A DNA stretch of 64,000 bases from contig NZ_FNXF01000009.1 in NCBI RefSeq assembly GCF_900108485.1, positions 62,001 to 126,000 of the forward strand. The letters are read 5' to 3'. The position numbers and the translations under genes were made by a program. This DNA is from Rheinheimera pacifica. Lineage in GTDB: Bacteria; Pseudomonadota; Gammaproteobacteria; Enterobacterales; Alteromonadaceae. The notes below the pieces were generated by a model. That model made no database searches. It was given only the letters and a program-made list of their open reading frames with translations, and was not told the DNA's origin. Numbering within the stretch: position 1 is the first letter of the stretch; each line of letters begins with the position of its first letter. Below, piece by piece: positions 26,615 to 33,406 of this stretch.

Positions 26615-27486
26615 CGCACGTCCAGAAGTGAAGGAGCACAATACGCCTGCTGATTAGACAGTCTCCAGTTCCTTGAATCGTCGCGATAGCTCAATGGCCA
26701 CTGGCTGGAGGATATCAATTCCCAATCGTGCGCGACCATCATTGCGTCATGGGAGCAGCCTTCGCCAAGTATTTCGAAGACCGACCTAGTGAGATTGCCT
26801 GGTCCCGTCGTAGCCTGAACTTCAGGCAACCCGCTTGTACTGTCTGCTTCGAGAGATACCGTGGCATTCATCAGCGCTCTTTCAACTATGGGGTGACGGG
26901 CGGACGCAATAAGCGGGGTGGTATTGAAGTAGAAAATCCATCCAGGCTGATTGGCCCCAGGCTTGGTAAATATTGACGGCTCTACCATTCGAGACGTTGC
27001 AATGTCGTAACAGAATGGTTGAAGCTTCAACCTTCCATCGACGAAGAGTTGCTCAACGGGGGTTCCGTGGTAAACATCGTCGGCATCGATGTAGAATCCT
27101 CCCTCCACAAACACATAAGAGTAACGGAAGTAGTCCGACATCATTGAGGGGTGGTAGCACCTATTAAATGCGTCTTCATAGCGAGCCCCTAAGCGGTTTC
27201 GAATGAAAGCACTGGCCGATCTTTTGTCGAACACTTCTAACGTAAATCCACTTCGCTCCAACTGCTTCCATGAACTCATGCAGGCTTTGACATCTTGCGG
27301 CAATCGCTGTAAGTCGTCCCAGAACTGTACAATACGTTTGGGGGTGGGGGCAGCGGACCACGTCGCAGAGCCGAGCGAAGTTGGTTCACGCCGCTGTACC
27401 ATATCACGCACGAAATCAGAGCGTGCACGCTCCAAAGGACTTAGTGGGTCGGCCTCGACAATTTCGCTCACTATTACCTCGTTCAT
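26611..27486 (-). CDS. GT32-type glycosyltransferase (DXD-containing)
   Basis: A 291-residue cytoplasmic glycosyltransferase resembling the Gly_transf_sug / GT32 group. The nucleotide-sugar domain opens with PKRIVQFWDD (compare IPKIIHQFW in the family) and has SMMSDYFRYSYVFVEGGFYI followed by the metal-binding DADD (DXD). A further FYFNTTPLIASARHPI segment is typical. The first gene of the three-gene operon, it has GAGGAG well placed before ATG 27486 and a candidate promoter about 100 bp upstream. Sugar donor and acceptor are unknown. It probably builds the glycan acted on by the downstream enzymes. Confidence 0.8.
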   Translation of the reverse strand: MNEVIVSEIVEADPLSPLERARSDFVRDMVQRREPTSLGSATWSAAPTPKRIVQFWDDLQRLPQDVKACMSSWKQLERSGFTLEVFDKRSASAFIRNRLGARYEDAFNRCYHPSMMSDYFRYSYVFVEGGFYIDADDVYHGTPVEQLFVDGRLKLQPFCYDIATSRMVEPSIFTKPGANQPGWIFYFNTTPLIASARHPIVERALMNATVSLEADSTSGLPEVQATTGPGNLTRSVFEILGEGCSHDAMMVAHDWELISSSQWPLSYRDDSRNWRLSNQQAYCAPSLLDVR

Positions 27487-27587
27487 TTATAACTCCTCAT
27501 CTTTAATGTATTCTCTTCATCATTTAAAACTCCGCCCCGACATCGCTGAATCGTCGTGCCGCAGGAAGTTGATCGACACTAAGATGA

Positions 27588-27615
27588 TTTATATTAGTAA
27601 TACGCGTGGTCGCAA
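27588..27615 (-). promoter_or_regulatory. Candidate promoter of the glycan operon
   Basis: On the minus strand, TTGCGA (27615-27610) and TATAAA (27593-27588) are separated by 16 bp, giving a leader of about 95 nt to the GT32 start. This rests only on sequence similarity to sigma-70 boxes. Confidence 0.4.
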
Positions 27616-27651
27616 ATTCTGAGAATGACCATAAGTTATTAGAAATAATTA

Positions 27652-27730
27652 GGGTCAGATAAAAATTAAACATGATTTTTTTCAGCCTTTTAGTTTTTAT
27701 CTGCCCCTGTTTATTACTTTCATTTATCCT
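27652..27730. repeat. Palindromic flanking repeat, right copy
   Basis: A second copy of the 22708-22787 element in the same orientation. The first 24 bases after GGG (TCAGATAAAAATTAAACATG...) match exactly. The stem is GGGTCAGATAAAAATTAAA with TTTTAGTTTTTATCTGCCCC. Together the copies enclose the three-gene glycan operon. The 27487-27828 gap holds this element, the candidate promoter and an attC site; I see no gene in it. Confidence 0.85.
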
Positions 27731-27764
27731 TTTGTATCGATACCTGCTTATGTGCTTAACGTAG

Positions 27765-27834
27765 ATCTAACCGACGCCAAATCTCAGCTTTGGCGAGCCC
27801 AGCGAAGTGAGCAAAGTTGAGTGCCAGGTTAGGA
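27765..27834 (-). other. Integron attC recombination site
   Basis: A 70-bp site on the minus strand with the integron attC layout: R'' box TCCTAAC (27834-27828), R' box GTTAGAT (27771-27765), and between them an imperfect inverted repeat. CTCAACTTTG pairs with CAAAGCTGAG, next to GCTCACTTCGCTGGGCTCGC, which is typical of attC interiors. The R'' box is the exact complement of GTTAGGA at the other side of the TIR gene (28805-28799), as expected for a circularised cassette. The TIR stop codon overlaps the R'' box, as is common in cassettes. Confidence 0.75.
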
Positions 27835-28804
27835 CTTTGGCTTCCCATCAAATTTGTCCGCCACCTTGCTAATTAGCTCTGCAAATCGTGAATCTACTTT
27901 CTCAACGTCGAGGTGCGATAGGTCTGAGGAACCAGATGTGTTCCAATGCTGAAACACCTCTTTAATTTCTGCCGGTGTAATTTGTGTAGAAAAAACACGC
28001 ATATAGAATTTACCGAACGAAATAGCATGTAAGCGATCAGCATTCTTTAGCGCCTCAAGCTGATGTGCTTTTGCCAACAAAAATGCATATCTAGCAAGCC
28101 CCAGAAGCAAAGCAACAATTGTGACCCCTTTTACGGTATCAAACAGCAAACGATTGGTCTCAAGAGTGGCTTGAGCAAGTGTGCGTTCAGCCATCCACCA
28201 AAGTGTAAAGACGAAAATGACCGATGCGACAAGTGTGGCATAACCTGCCAAGTGCCATCTTGAAGCAAGTTTTCGCCCAGTTTTTTCCCGCGCAGTGAGA
28301 TCTTCAATGGTTTCTTTTATGTAGTCGGCTGAATTTTCTTCAAGAATTTTCCCTTGAAGATCCTTTATCTCTTCTTGAGCAATCCGGAACCCTTCGAAAC
28401 GACTTATGGCGTTTTCAATTTCCCCAACGAGAAAATCGAAGTCCTCAGTGCGCCCAAATAGAGCCTGAAATGCACCAAGATCGCTATCGTTCAGTGATGC
28501 CTGATCTAGCACCACTGGCAATATCAATTTATCCCTATTGCTGTGAGCTACATAGGAAACGGCTGAGGTGACTTCTATATTGAAATAATAGGATTTGTCA
28601 CTATGGTTGGTGACTAGCGCTAGAAAAACATCTGCATCTTTTAGGTGGCGCTTAATGTCCTCTTGCCAGTGAGCACCAATTCGAATCGATTGTTGGTCCA
28701 AGAACACATCATGCTTCCGCTGATGGAGTTCTGTGGTCAATCTTTGTGCGATTTGGCTGTCTTCTCTAGCATAAGAAATAAATATCTTGGCCATAAAGTC
28801 CTAA
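27771..28804 (-). mobile_element. Single integron gene cassette carrying the TIR gene
   Basis: The boundaries follow from the cleavage points in GTTAGGA (28805) and GTTAGAT (27771), giving 1034 bp: a 10-nt leader, the TIR gene, and attC. No integrase gene or attI site lies in the window, so this would be a lone cassette, either a remnant array or an insertion at a secondary site. An alternative reading is a gene framed by an 11-bp inverted repeat (GTTAGGACTTT / AAAGTCCTAAC). Confidence 0.65.
27829..28794 (-). CDS. TIR-domain protein with two transmembrane helices
   Basis: A 321-residue protein. Residues 1-135 form a TIR domain (MAKIFISYAREDS, FLDQQSIRIGAHW, DADVFLALVTNHS) with Glu74 (YYFNIEVTSA) in the position of the NADase catalytic glutamate. 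Next come an acidic helical linker (137-175), two membrane helices (about 180-202 and 222-243), and a C-terminal soluble tail of about 75 residues (HAISFGKFYMRVF, EIKEVFQHW). Bacterial TIR proteins are often antiphage effectors that degrade or convert NAD; membrane-anchored forms are less studied. It has a 10-nt leader and is packaged as an integron cassette, a frequent vehicle for defence genes. That it acts in defence is inferred; the domain calls are firm. Confidence 0.85.
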   Translation of the reverse strand: MAKIFISYAREDSQIAQRLTTELHQRKHDVFLDQQSIRIGAHWQEDIKRHLKDADVFLALVTNHSDKSYYFNIEVTSAVSYVAHSNRDKLILPVVLDQASLNDSDLGAFQALFGRTEDFDFLVGEIENAISRFEGFRIAQEEIKDLQGKILEENSADYIKETIEDLTAREKTGRKLASRWHLAGYATLVASVIFVFTLWWMAERTLAQATLETNRLLFDTVKGVTIVALLLGLARYAFLLAKAHQLEALKNADRLHAISFGKFYMRVFSTQITPAEIKEVFQHWNTSGSSDLSHLDVEKVDSRFAELISKVADKFDGKPKS

Positions 28805-28987
28805 CATTTTATTTTTGAGCATTCATTATATTTCTGCGCTCATCTGCAGTAAGCCTTTAACTTAGCTAAAGTATTTTGTATCCGCAACATATATATGCCT
28901 ATGTAAATAAAATATATCCGCTACTTTGCCGGTATTGATAAAGATAACTCTGTAGTTGTGTATTGAGGCACACGTTATGGCAGGCAA

Positions 28988-29019
28988 TAAAAAGCCGGGT
29001 GCTGTGAATAACGCCCGGC
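28988..29019 (-). terminator. Terminator of the YhhY-like acetyltransferase gene
   Basis: On the minus strand GCCGGGCG pairs with the distal CACCCGGC across a 9-nt loop, followed by TTTTTATT. It ends the GNAT gene transcript. The rest of 28806-29071 is AT-rich and I see no gene in it. Confidence 0.85.
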
Positions 29020-29071
29020 GGTTAGTTTGGTTTAAATCTACTTAGCGGTAGTTTATTCCGCTTTTTTATAT

Positions 29072-29569
29072 TCAAACAGAACCGGTATTGATACGTGCCA
29101 TACATAAGGCGTTGACATAGTTACCGTATTGAAAGGCAAAATCGGTTAGCTCTGCTTCTACTTCAAAACCAAAGCGCTCATATAAGGCTATTGCTGCTTC
29201 GTTGCTGGTGTAAACGGTAAGCTCCATACGGCGGATATTCAACCAGTTGTCGGCCATTTCTAACGCGGAGCGCAGCAGTGCCGAACCGATACCCTGGCCC
29301 TGATAATCCTCCGACACGCCCATGCCAAGCTCGGCCACATGGCGGCGCCGTGGGTTTTGGCATACCTGTAACCCGAGCTGACCTATTACTTTACCTTCTA
29401 CCTCGGCCACCAAGTTATAAAAACCGGCACCAGCGGTATACAGCCTTTGCCAGTTTGCCACCGGCTGATAAGGCAACTGCAGCGTATTGGCGTACACAGT
29501 AGGTTGATCATAAATAGCTTTAATAGCGTCAATGTCAGCAGGTTCAGCATGACGGATCACAGCGGGCAT
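29072..29569 (-). CDS. GNAT N-acetyltransferase, YhhY-like
   Basis: A 165-residue GNAT acetyltransferase similar to E. coli YhhY: VIRHAEPADIDAIKAIY at the N-terminus, YANTLQLPY, PRRRHVAELGMGV, the acetyl-CoA pyrophosphate loop YQGQGIGSALL, and NEAAIALYERFGFEVE. YhhY acetylates some amino acids and peptide analogues; the substrate here is not determined. The ATG at 29569 has AAGGA eight bases upstream and is preferred to the GTG at 29584. Confidence 0.85.
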   Translation of the reverse strand: MPAVIRHAEPADIDAIKAIYDQPTVYANTLQLPYQPVANWQRLYTAGAGFYNLVAEVEGKVIGQLGLQVCQNPRRRHVAELGMGVSEDYQGQGIGSALLRSALEMADNWLNIRRMELTVYTSNEAAIALYERFGFEVEAELTDFAFQYGNYVNALCMARINTGSV

Positions 29570-29641
29570 AATGGCGTCCTTCACAATATACAGGCAATTA
29601 TCTTAAGGGGGTTTAGTTGCAATCAACAAGGGCTAAAATGC

Positions 29642-29666
29642 AAAAAGCCAGCAAGATGCTGGCTTT
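29642..29666 (-). terminator. Terminator of etfBA
   Basis: AAAGCCAGCA-AGA-TGCTGGCTTT, a perfect 10-bp stem; on the minus strand it runs into a T-rich tract. It lies 19 bp past the etfA stop. Confidence 0.9.
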
Positions 29667-29684
29667 ATCGCACACTTGCTAGCT

Positions 29685-30611
29685 TCAGAGTTGCTGTTCG
29701 AGCTCTGGCAGCACGGTAAATAAGTCGGCTACCAGGCCGTAATCGGCGATCTGGAAAATCGGCGCTTCGGCATCTTTGTTAATTGCTACTATCACTTTAG
29801 AGTCTTTCATACCCGCAAGGTGTTGAATAGCACCGGAAATACCCACGGCTATATACAGCTCTGGTGCCACAATTTTACCGGTTTGGCCAACCTGCATATC
29901 GTTTGGTACAAAGCCCGCATCTACCGCTGCGCGCGAGGCACCAATGGCGGCACCTAACTTATCGGCAATGCCATTTAGTAGCGCAAAGTTTTCACCATTT
30001 TGCATACCACGGCCACCAGAGATCACCACCCGGGCTGCTGTTAATTCAGGCCGCTCAGACTTTGTCAGCTCCTGGGTTACAAAACGCGATATACCGGCGT
30101 CATGCACCGCCGTTAAAGCTTCAACCGGGGCGTTATTACCGGTTTGCGCTTCGCGAAATGCAGCCGGGCGCACGGTAAGCACTTTAATGGCATCAGCAGA
30201 TTTTACCGTTGCAATGGCATTACCGGCATAAATTGGCCTGACAAAGGTATCAGCACTTTCAATGGCGATAACATCAGAAATTTGCGCCACATCCAGCATG
30301 GCCGCTACCCGTGGCAGGAAGTTTTTGCCGGTGGTGGTCGCCGCTGCCAGAATATGGCTGTAATCTTTACCCAGCTCGGTGACCAAAGCAGCAATATTTT
30401 CTGCCAGCTGATGCTCGTAAGCGGCATTGTCAGCATGCAGTACTCTTGTTACGCCAGCTATCGCCGCGGCTTCGGTTGCCGTTGCTGCACTGTTAAAACC
30501 GGCTACCAGCACGGTAATATCACCACCAATAGCGGTGGCAGCCTGTACCACTTTAAGTGTTTCGCTCTTCAGGCTTTGGTTGTTATGCTCTGCAATAATT
30601 AAAATGGCCAT
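29685..30611 (-). CDS. etfA: Electron transfer flavoprotein, alpha subunit
   Basis: A 308-residue FAD-binding subunit of the soluble ETF heterodimer, which takes electrons from acyl-CoA and related dehydrogenases and passes them to ETF-quinone oxidoreductase. The C-terminal FAD-binding domain shows [44 protein letters not shown] and [12 protein letters not shown]. Its ATG overlaps the etfB stop (TGATG), so subunit synthesis is coupled. Confidence 0.97.
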   Translation of the reverse strand: MAILIIAEHNNQSLKSETLKVVQAATAIGGDITVLVAGFNSAATATEAAAIAGVTRVLHADNAAYEHQLAENIAALVTELGKDYSHILAAATTTGKNFLPRVAAMLDVAQISDVIAIESADTFVRPIYAGNAIATVKSADAIKVLTVRPAAFREAQTGNNAPVEALTAVHDAGISRFVTQELTKSERPELTAARVVISGGRGMQNGENFALLNGIADKLGAAIGASRAAVDAGFVPNDMQVGQTGKIVAPELYIAVGISGAIQHLAGMKDSKVIVAINKDAEAPIFQIADYGLVADLFTVLPELEQQL

Positions 30612-31360
30612 CAGATCACCTTCGCTTCATGCTTTAACTTATCTACCAGCTCTGCCACTGATTCCACCTTAATACCACCCTGACGGGTTGCCGGAGGCAC
30701 CACTTTTAGCACCGTAACGTTAGAGCTTAAACTGACACCAAAGCTGTCGGCAGCTTTAACATCCAGCGGCTTTTTCTTTGCCTTCATAATATTGGGCAGT
30801 GAAGCATAGCGCGGCTCGTTTAAGCGCAAGTCGGTTGACACTATCGCTGGCAGTGGCAGTTCTACTGTTTGTAAGCCACCGTCAATTTCACGGGTAACCT
30901 GCACCTTGCCATCAGCCAGTTGTACTTTAGACGCAAAAGTACCCTGCCCCATACCGGTTAACGCTGCCAGCATCTGGCCGGTTTGGTTGTTGTCAGAGTC
31001 GATCGCCTGCTTGCCTAAAATAACCAGGCCGGGCTGTTCCTCTGCTACCACTTTGGCCAGCAGTTTTGCCACCTGTAATGAGTCCAGGTTTTGATCTGTT
31101 TCTATATGCAGTGCGCGATCTGCGCCCAACGCTAAAGCGGTACGCAGTTGCTCTTGCACAGCAGTGGTGCCGATGGACACAACGACGATTTCTGTCGCGC
31201 TACCGGCTTCTTTTAACCGTACGGCTTCTTCTACTGCGATTTCACAAAATGGGTTTAACGCCATTTTCACGTTAGCCAGATCAACACCTGATTGGTCAGC
31301 CTTTACCCGCACTTTTACGTTGTAATCTATTACCCGTTTCACCGGCACCAGTATTTTCAT
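30611..31360 (-). CDS. etfB: Electron transfer flavoprotein, beta subunit
   Basis: A 249-residue AMP-binding ETF subunit: [16 protein letters not shown] at the N-terminus, the [16 protein letters not shown] motif, and the ETF-beta signature ([20 protein letters not shown]). It is the first gene of etfBA and divergent from the ETF-QO gene over a 185-bp region with a perfect 18-bp palindrome. All three parts of the electron path from acyl-CoA dehydrogenases to ubiquinone are therefore encoded together. Confidence 0.97.
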   Translation of the reverse strand: MKILVPVKRVIDYNVKVRVKADQSGVDLANVKMALNPFCEIAVEEAVRLKEAGSATEIVVVSIGTTAVQEQLRTALALGADRALHIETDQNLDSLQVAKLLAKVVAEEQPGLVILGKQAIDSDNNQTGQMLAALTGMGQGTFASKVQLADGKVQVTREIDGGLQTVELPLPAIVSTDLRLNEPRYASLPNIMKAKKKPLDVKAADSFGVSLSSNVTVLKVVPPATRQGGIKVESVAELVDKLKHEAKVI

Positions 31361-31457
31361 AAATTCCTCATTCTTTTCCTGTAACAGGCAACAGTTTTGC
31401 TACAGGTTTACGTTAAGGTAAAGCTAGTACGCTTTGGTTTGCCACAATCTACTTACT

Positions 31458-31475
31458 GTTGACGTTAACGTCAAC
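31458..31475. promoter_or_regulatory. 18-bp perfect palindrome between etfBA and ETF-QO (probable operator)
   Basis: GTTGACGTTAACGTCAAC is fully palindromic and sits 98 bp from the etfB start and 71 bp from the ETF-QO start. Its form resembles the sites of the MerR-type regulator LiuR, which controls branched-chain amino acid and etf genes in related bacteria (from memory). Confidence 0.6.
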
Positions 31476-31545
31476 CTGCAATACCCTAAACAGCATGATA
31501 AAAGCAGTGTAAGCTGTAAATAATAAACTCCAAGAGGCCAGGGCT

Positions 31546-33195
31546 GTGGAAAGAGAATCAATGGAATTCGATGTAGTTATAGTAGGTGGTGGCCCGGCGG
31601 GGTTGTCGGCTGCTATCCGTTTGATGCAGCAAGCCAAAGCAGCAGCAAAAGAACTCAGTGTTTGTTTAGTTGAAAAAGGCTCTGAAGTTGGCGCGCATAT
31701 CTTATCAGGCGCGGTGTTCGAACCCCGGGCGTTAAATGAATTAATACCCGACTGGCAACAGCAAGGTGCACCGGTAACAGTGCCGGTTACTCATGATGAT
31801 ATTTATCTGCTGAAAAATGGCCAAAGCGCAACAAAACTGCCAGGCTTTGCCGTACCGAAAACCATGCATAACAGTGGCAACTATATTGTATCGGTGGCTA
31901 ACCTGTGTCGCTGGCTGGCACAGCAGGCCGAGCAACTTGGGGTAGAAATTTTCCCCGGTTTTGCTGCCAGTGAAGTTCTGATTGAAAACAATGTGGTAAA
32001 AGGCATTGTTATTGGTGATATGGGGCTGGATAAACACGGCCAGCCTAAAGACAGTTATGTGCCGGGTATGGAGCTTAGGGCAAAGTACACCGTATTTGCA
32101 GAAGGCTGTCGCGGTCATTTGGGTAAGCAGCTGATAAAGCACTTTAAACTGGATGAAGGTAAATCACCGCAGCATTATGCCATTGGTTTTAAAGAGATCT
32201 GGGATGTGCCGGCGGCCAAACATCATGCTGGCTTGGTGGTGCATTCAGCCGGTTGGCCGTTAGCCAGTGATACCGCCGGCGGTGGCTACTTATACCACGC
32301 CGAGAACCAGCAAATTGTGGTTGGCTTAATTATTGATCTTAGCTACAGCAACCCGCATTTAAACCCGTTTGAAGAGTTTCAGCGCTATAAACAGCACCCG
32401 GTGATCAGCCAGTACCTTAGCAACGGCAAACGCGTTAGTTATGGTGCCCGTGCTATTGCCAAAGGTGGCCTGAACAGCCTGCCGAAAATGAGCTTTAACG
32501 GCGGCCTGCTGATTGGTTGTGACGCCGGCACCCTTAACGGCGCTAAAATTAAAGGCAACCACACTGCGATGAAATCCGGCATGCTGGCCGCGGAAACGCT
32601 GTTTAATACCATCAGTAATGCTGACGAAGGTGGACAAGATCTGACCGCTTTTGCCGATGCGATAAAAAATAGCTGGCTGTATGACGAGCTATACCGCTCC
32701 CGCAATTTTAGCGCGGCAATGCATAAGTTTGGCACTTTCTGGGGCGGCGCCTTTAATACGCTGGAACAAAACTGGTTTGGCGGTAAACTTCCGTTTACAT
32801 TAAAAGATAACAGCCATGACTACGCTCAGCTGAAGCTCGCCAGCGAAGCCCCGGTTATCAACTACCCTAAACCAGATAATGTGCTGAACTTTGACCGCTT
32901 ATCTTCGGTGTATTTATCCAACACCAACCACGAAGAAGAACAACCCTGCCACCTTAAACTGGCCAATAGCCAGATCCCGGTTAGCGTTAACCTGCCCAAA
33001 TATAATGAACCGGCGCAGCGTTATTGTCCGGCCGGAGTGTACGAAATCGTACAAAACGAAAATAATGAGCCGCAGTTTCAGATAAATGCCCAAAACTGCA
33101 TTCATTGTAAAACCTGCGATATTAAAGATCCGTCGCAAAATATTACCTGGGTAACCCCGGAAGGGGCTGGCGGGCCTAACTACCCGAATATGTAA
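31546..33195 (+). CDS. Electron transfer flavoprotein-ubiquinone oxidoreductase
   Basis: A 549-residue membrane-associated flavo-iron-sulfur enzyme passing electrons from ETF to ubiquinone. The FAD dinucleotide motif is VVIVGGGPAGLSAAIRL, the central part has GCDAGTLNGAKIKGNHTAMK, and the C-terminal 4Fe-4S domain has CPAGVYEI and CIHCKTCDIKDPSQNITW. The start is GTG at 31546, giving the conserved MERESMEFDVV N-terminus with AGAGG upstream; the ATG five codons later is possible. The length is typical of bacterial ETF-QO. Confidence 0.95.
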   Translation: MERESMEFDVVIVGGGPAGLSAAIRLMQQAKAAAKELSVCLVEKGSEVGAHILSGAVFEPRALNELIPDWQQQGAPVTVPVTHDDIYLLKNGQSATKLPGFAVPKTMHNSGNYIVSVANLCRWLAQQAEQLGVEIFPGFAASEVLIENNVVKGIVIGDMGLDKHGQPKDSYVPGMELRAKYTVFAEGCRGHLGKQLIKHFKLDEGKSPQHYAIGFKEIWDVPAAKHHAGLVVHSAGWPLASDTAGGGYLYHAENQQIVVGLIIDLSYSNPHLNPFEEFQRYKQHPVISQYLSNGKRVSYGARAIAKGGLNSLPKMSFNGGLLIGCDAGTLNGAKIKGNHTAMKSGMLAAETLFNTISNADEGGQDLTAFADAIKNSWLYDELYRSRNFSAAMHKFGTFWGGAFNTLEQNWFGGKLPFTLKDNSHDYAQLKLASEAPVINYPKPDNVLNFDRLSSVYLSNTNHEEEQPCHLKLANSQIPVSVNLPKYNEPAQRYCPAGVYEIVQNENNEPQFQINAQNCIHCKTCDIKDPSQNITWVTPEGAGGPNYPNM

Positions 33196-33205
33196 CAATA
33201 AACCG

Positions 33206-33255
33206 ACAGCGCCTGCGCCTGTGTTTGCGAGAATATGGCGTTAAGGCGCTGTTTT
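33206..33255 (+). terminator. Possible terminator of the ETF-QO gene
   Basis: ACAGCGCCT (33206-33214) pairs with AGGCGCTGT (33244-33252), followed by TTT. The 29-nt loop makes it a weak candidate. Confidence 0.45.
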
Positions 33256-33406
33256 ACTTACTACATTTTAATTTACTGATATTTACTGTTTATATGCTGG
33301 TGTTTTTAAGCTTTTCATTGTATTAATTTTAAACAACAACTACCTTTGGTTATGGGTATTGTTTAAATTAACAAGCTGAAAGGCTTCGCCAGAGACAGGA
33401 AGTAGT

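Noticed and set aside
27203-27622. A 139-codon plus-strand frame over the start of the GT32 gene
   Set aside because: It is antisense to the glycosyltransferase N-terminus, has no ribosome site and shows no recognisable domain.
22690-28810. Prophage, IS element or CRISPR array as the cause of the accessory region
   Set aside because: No integrase, transposase, phage structural gene or regularly spaced repeats are visible; only the flanking palindromes and the attC site mark mobility.
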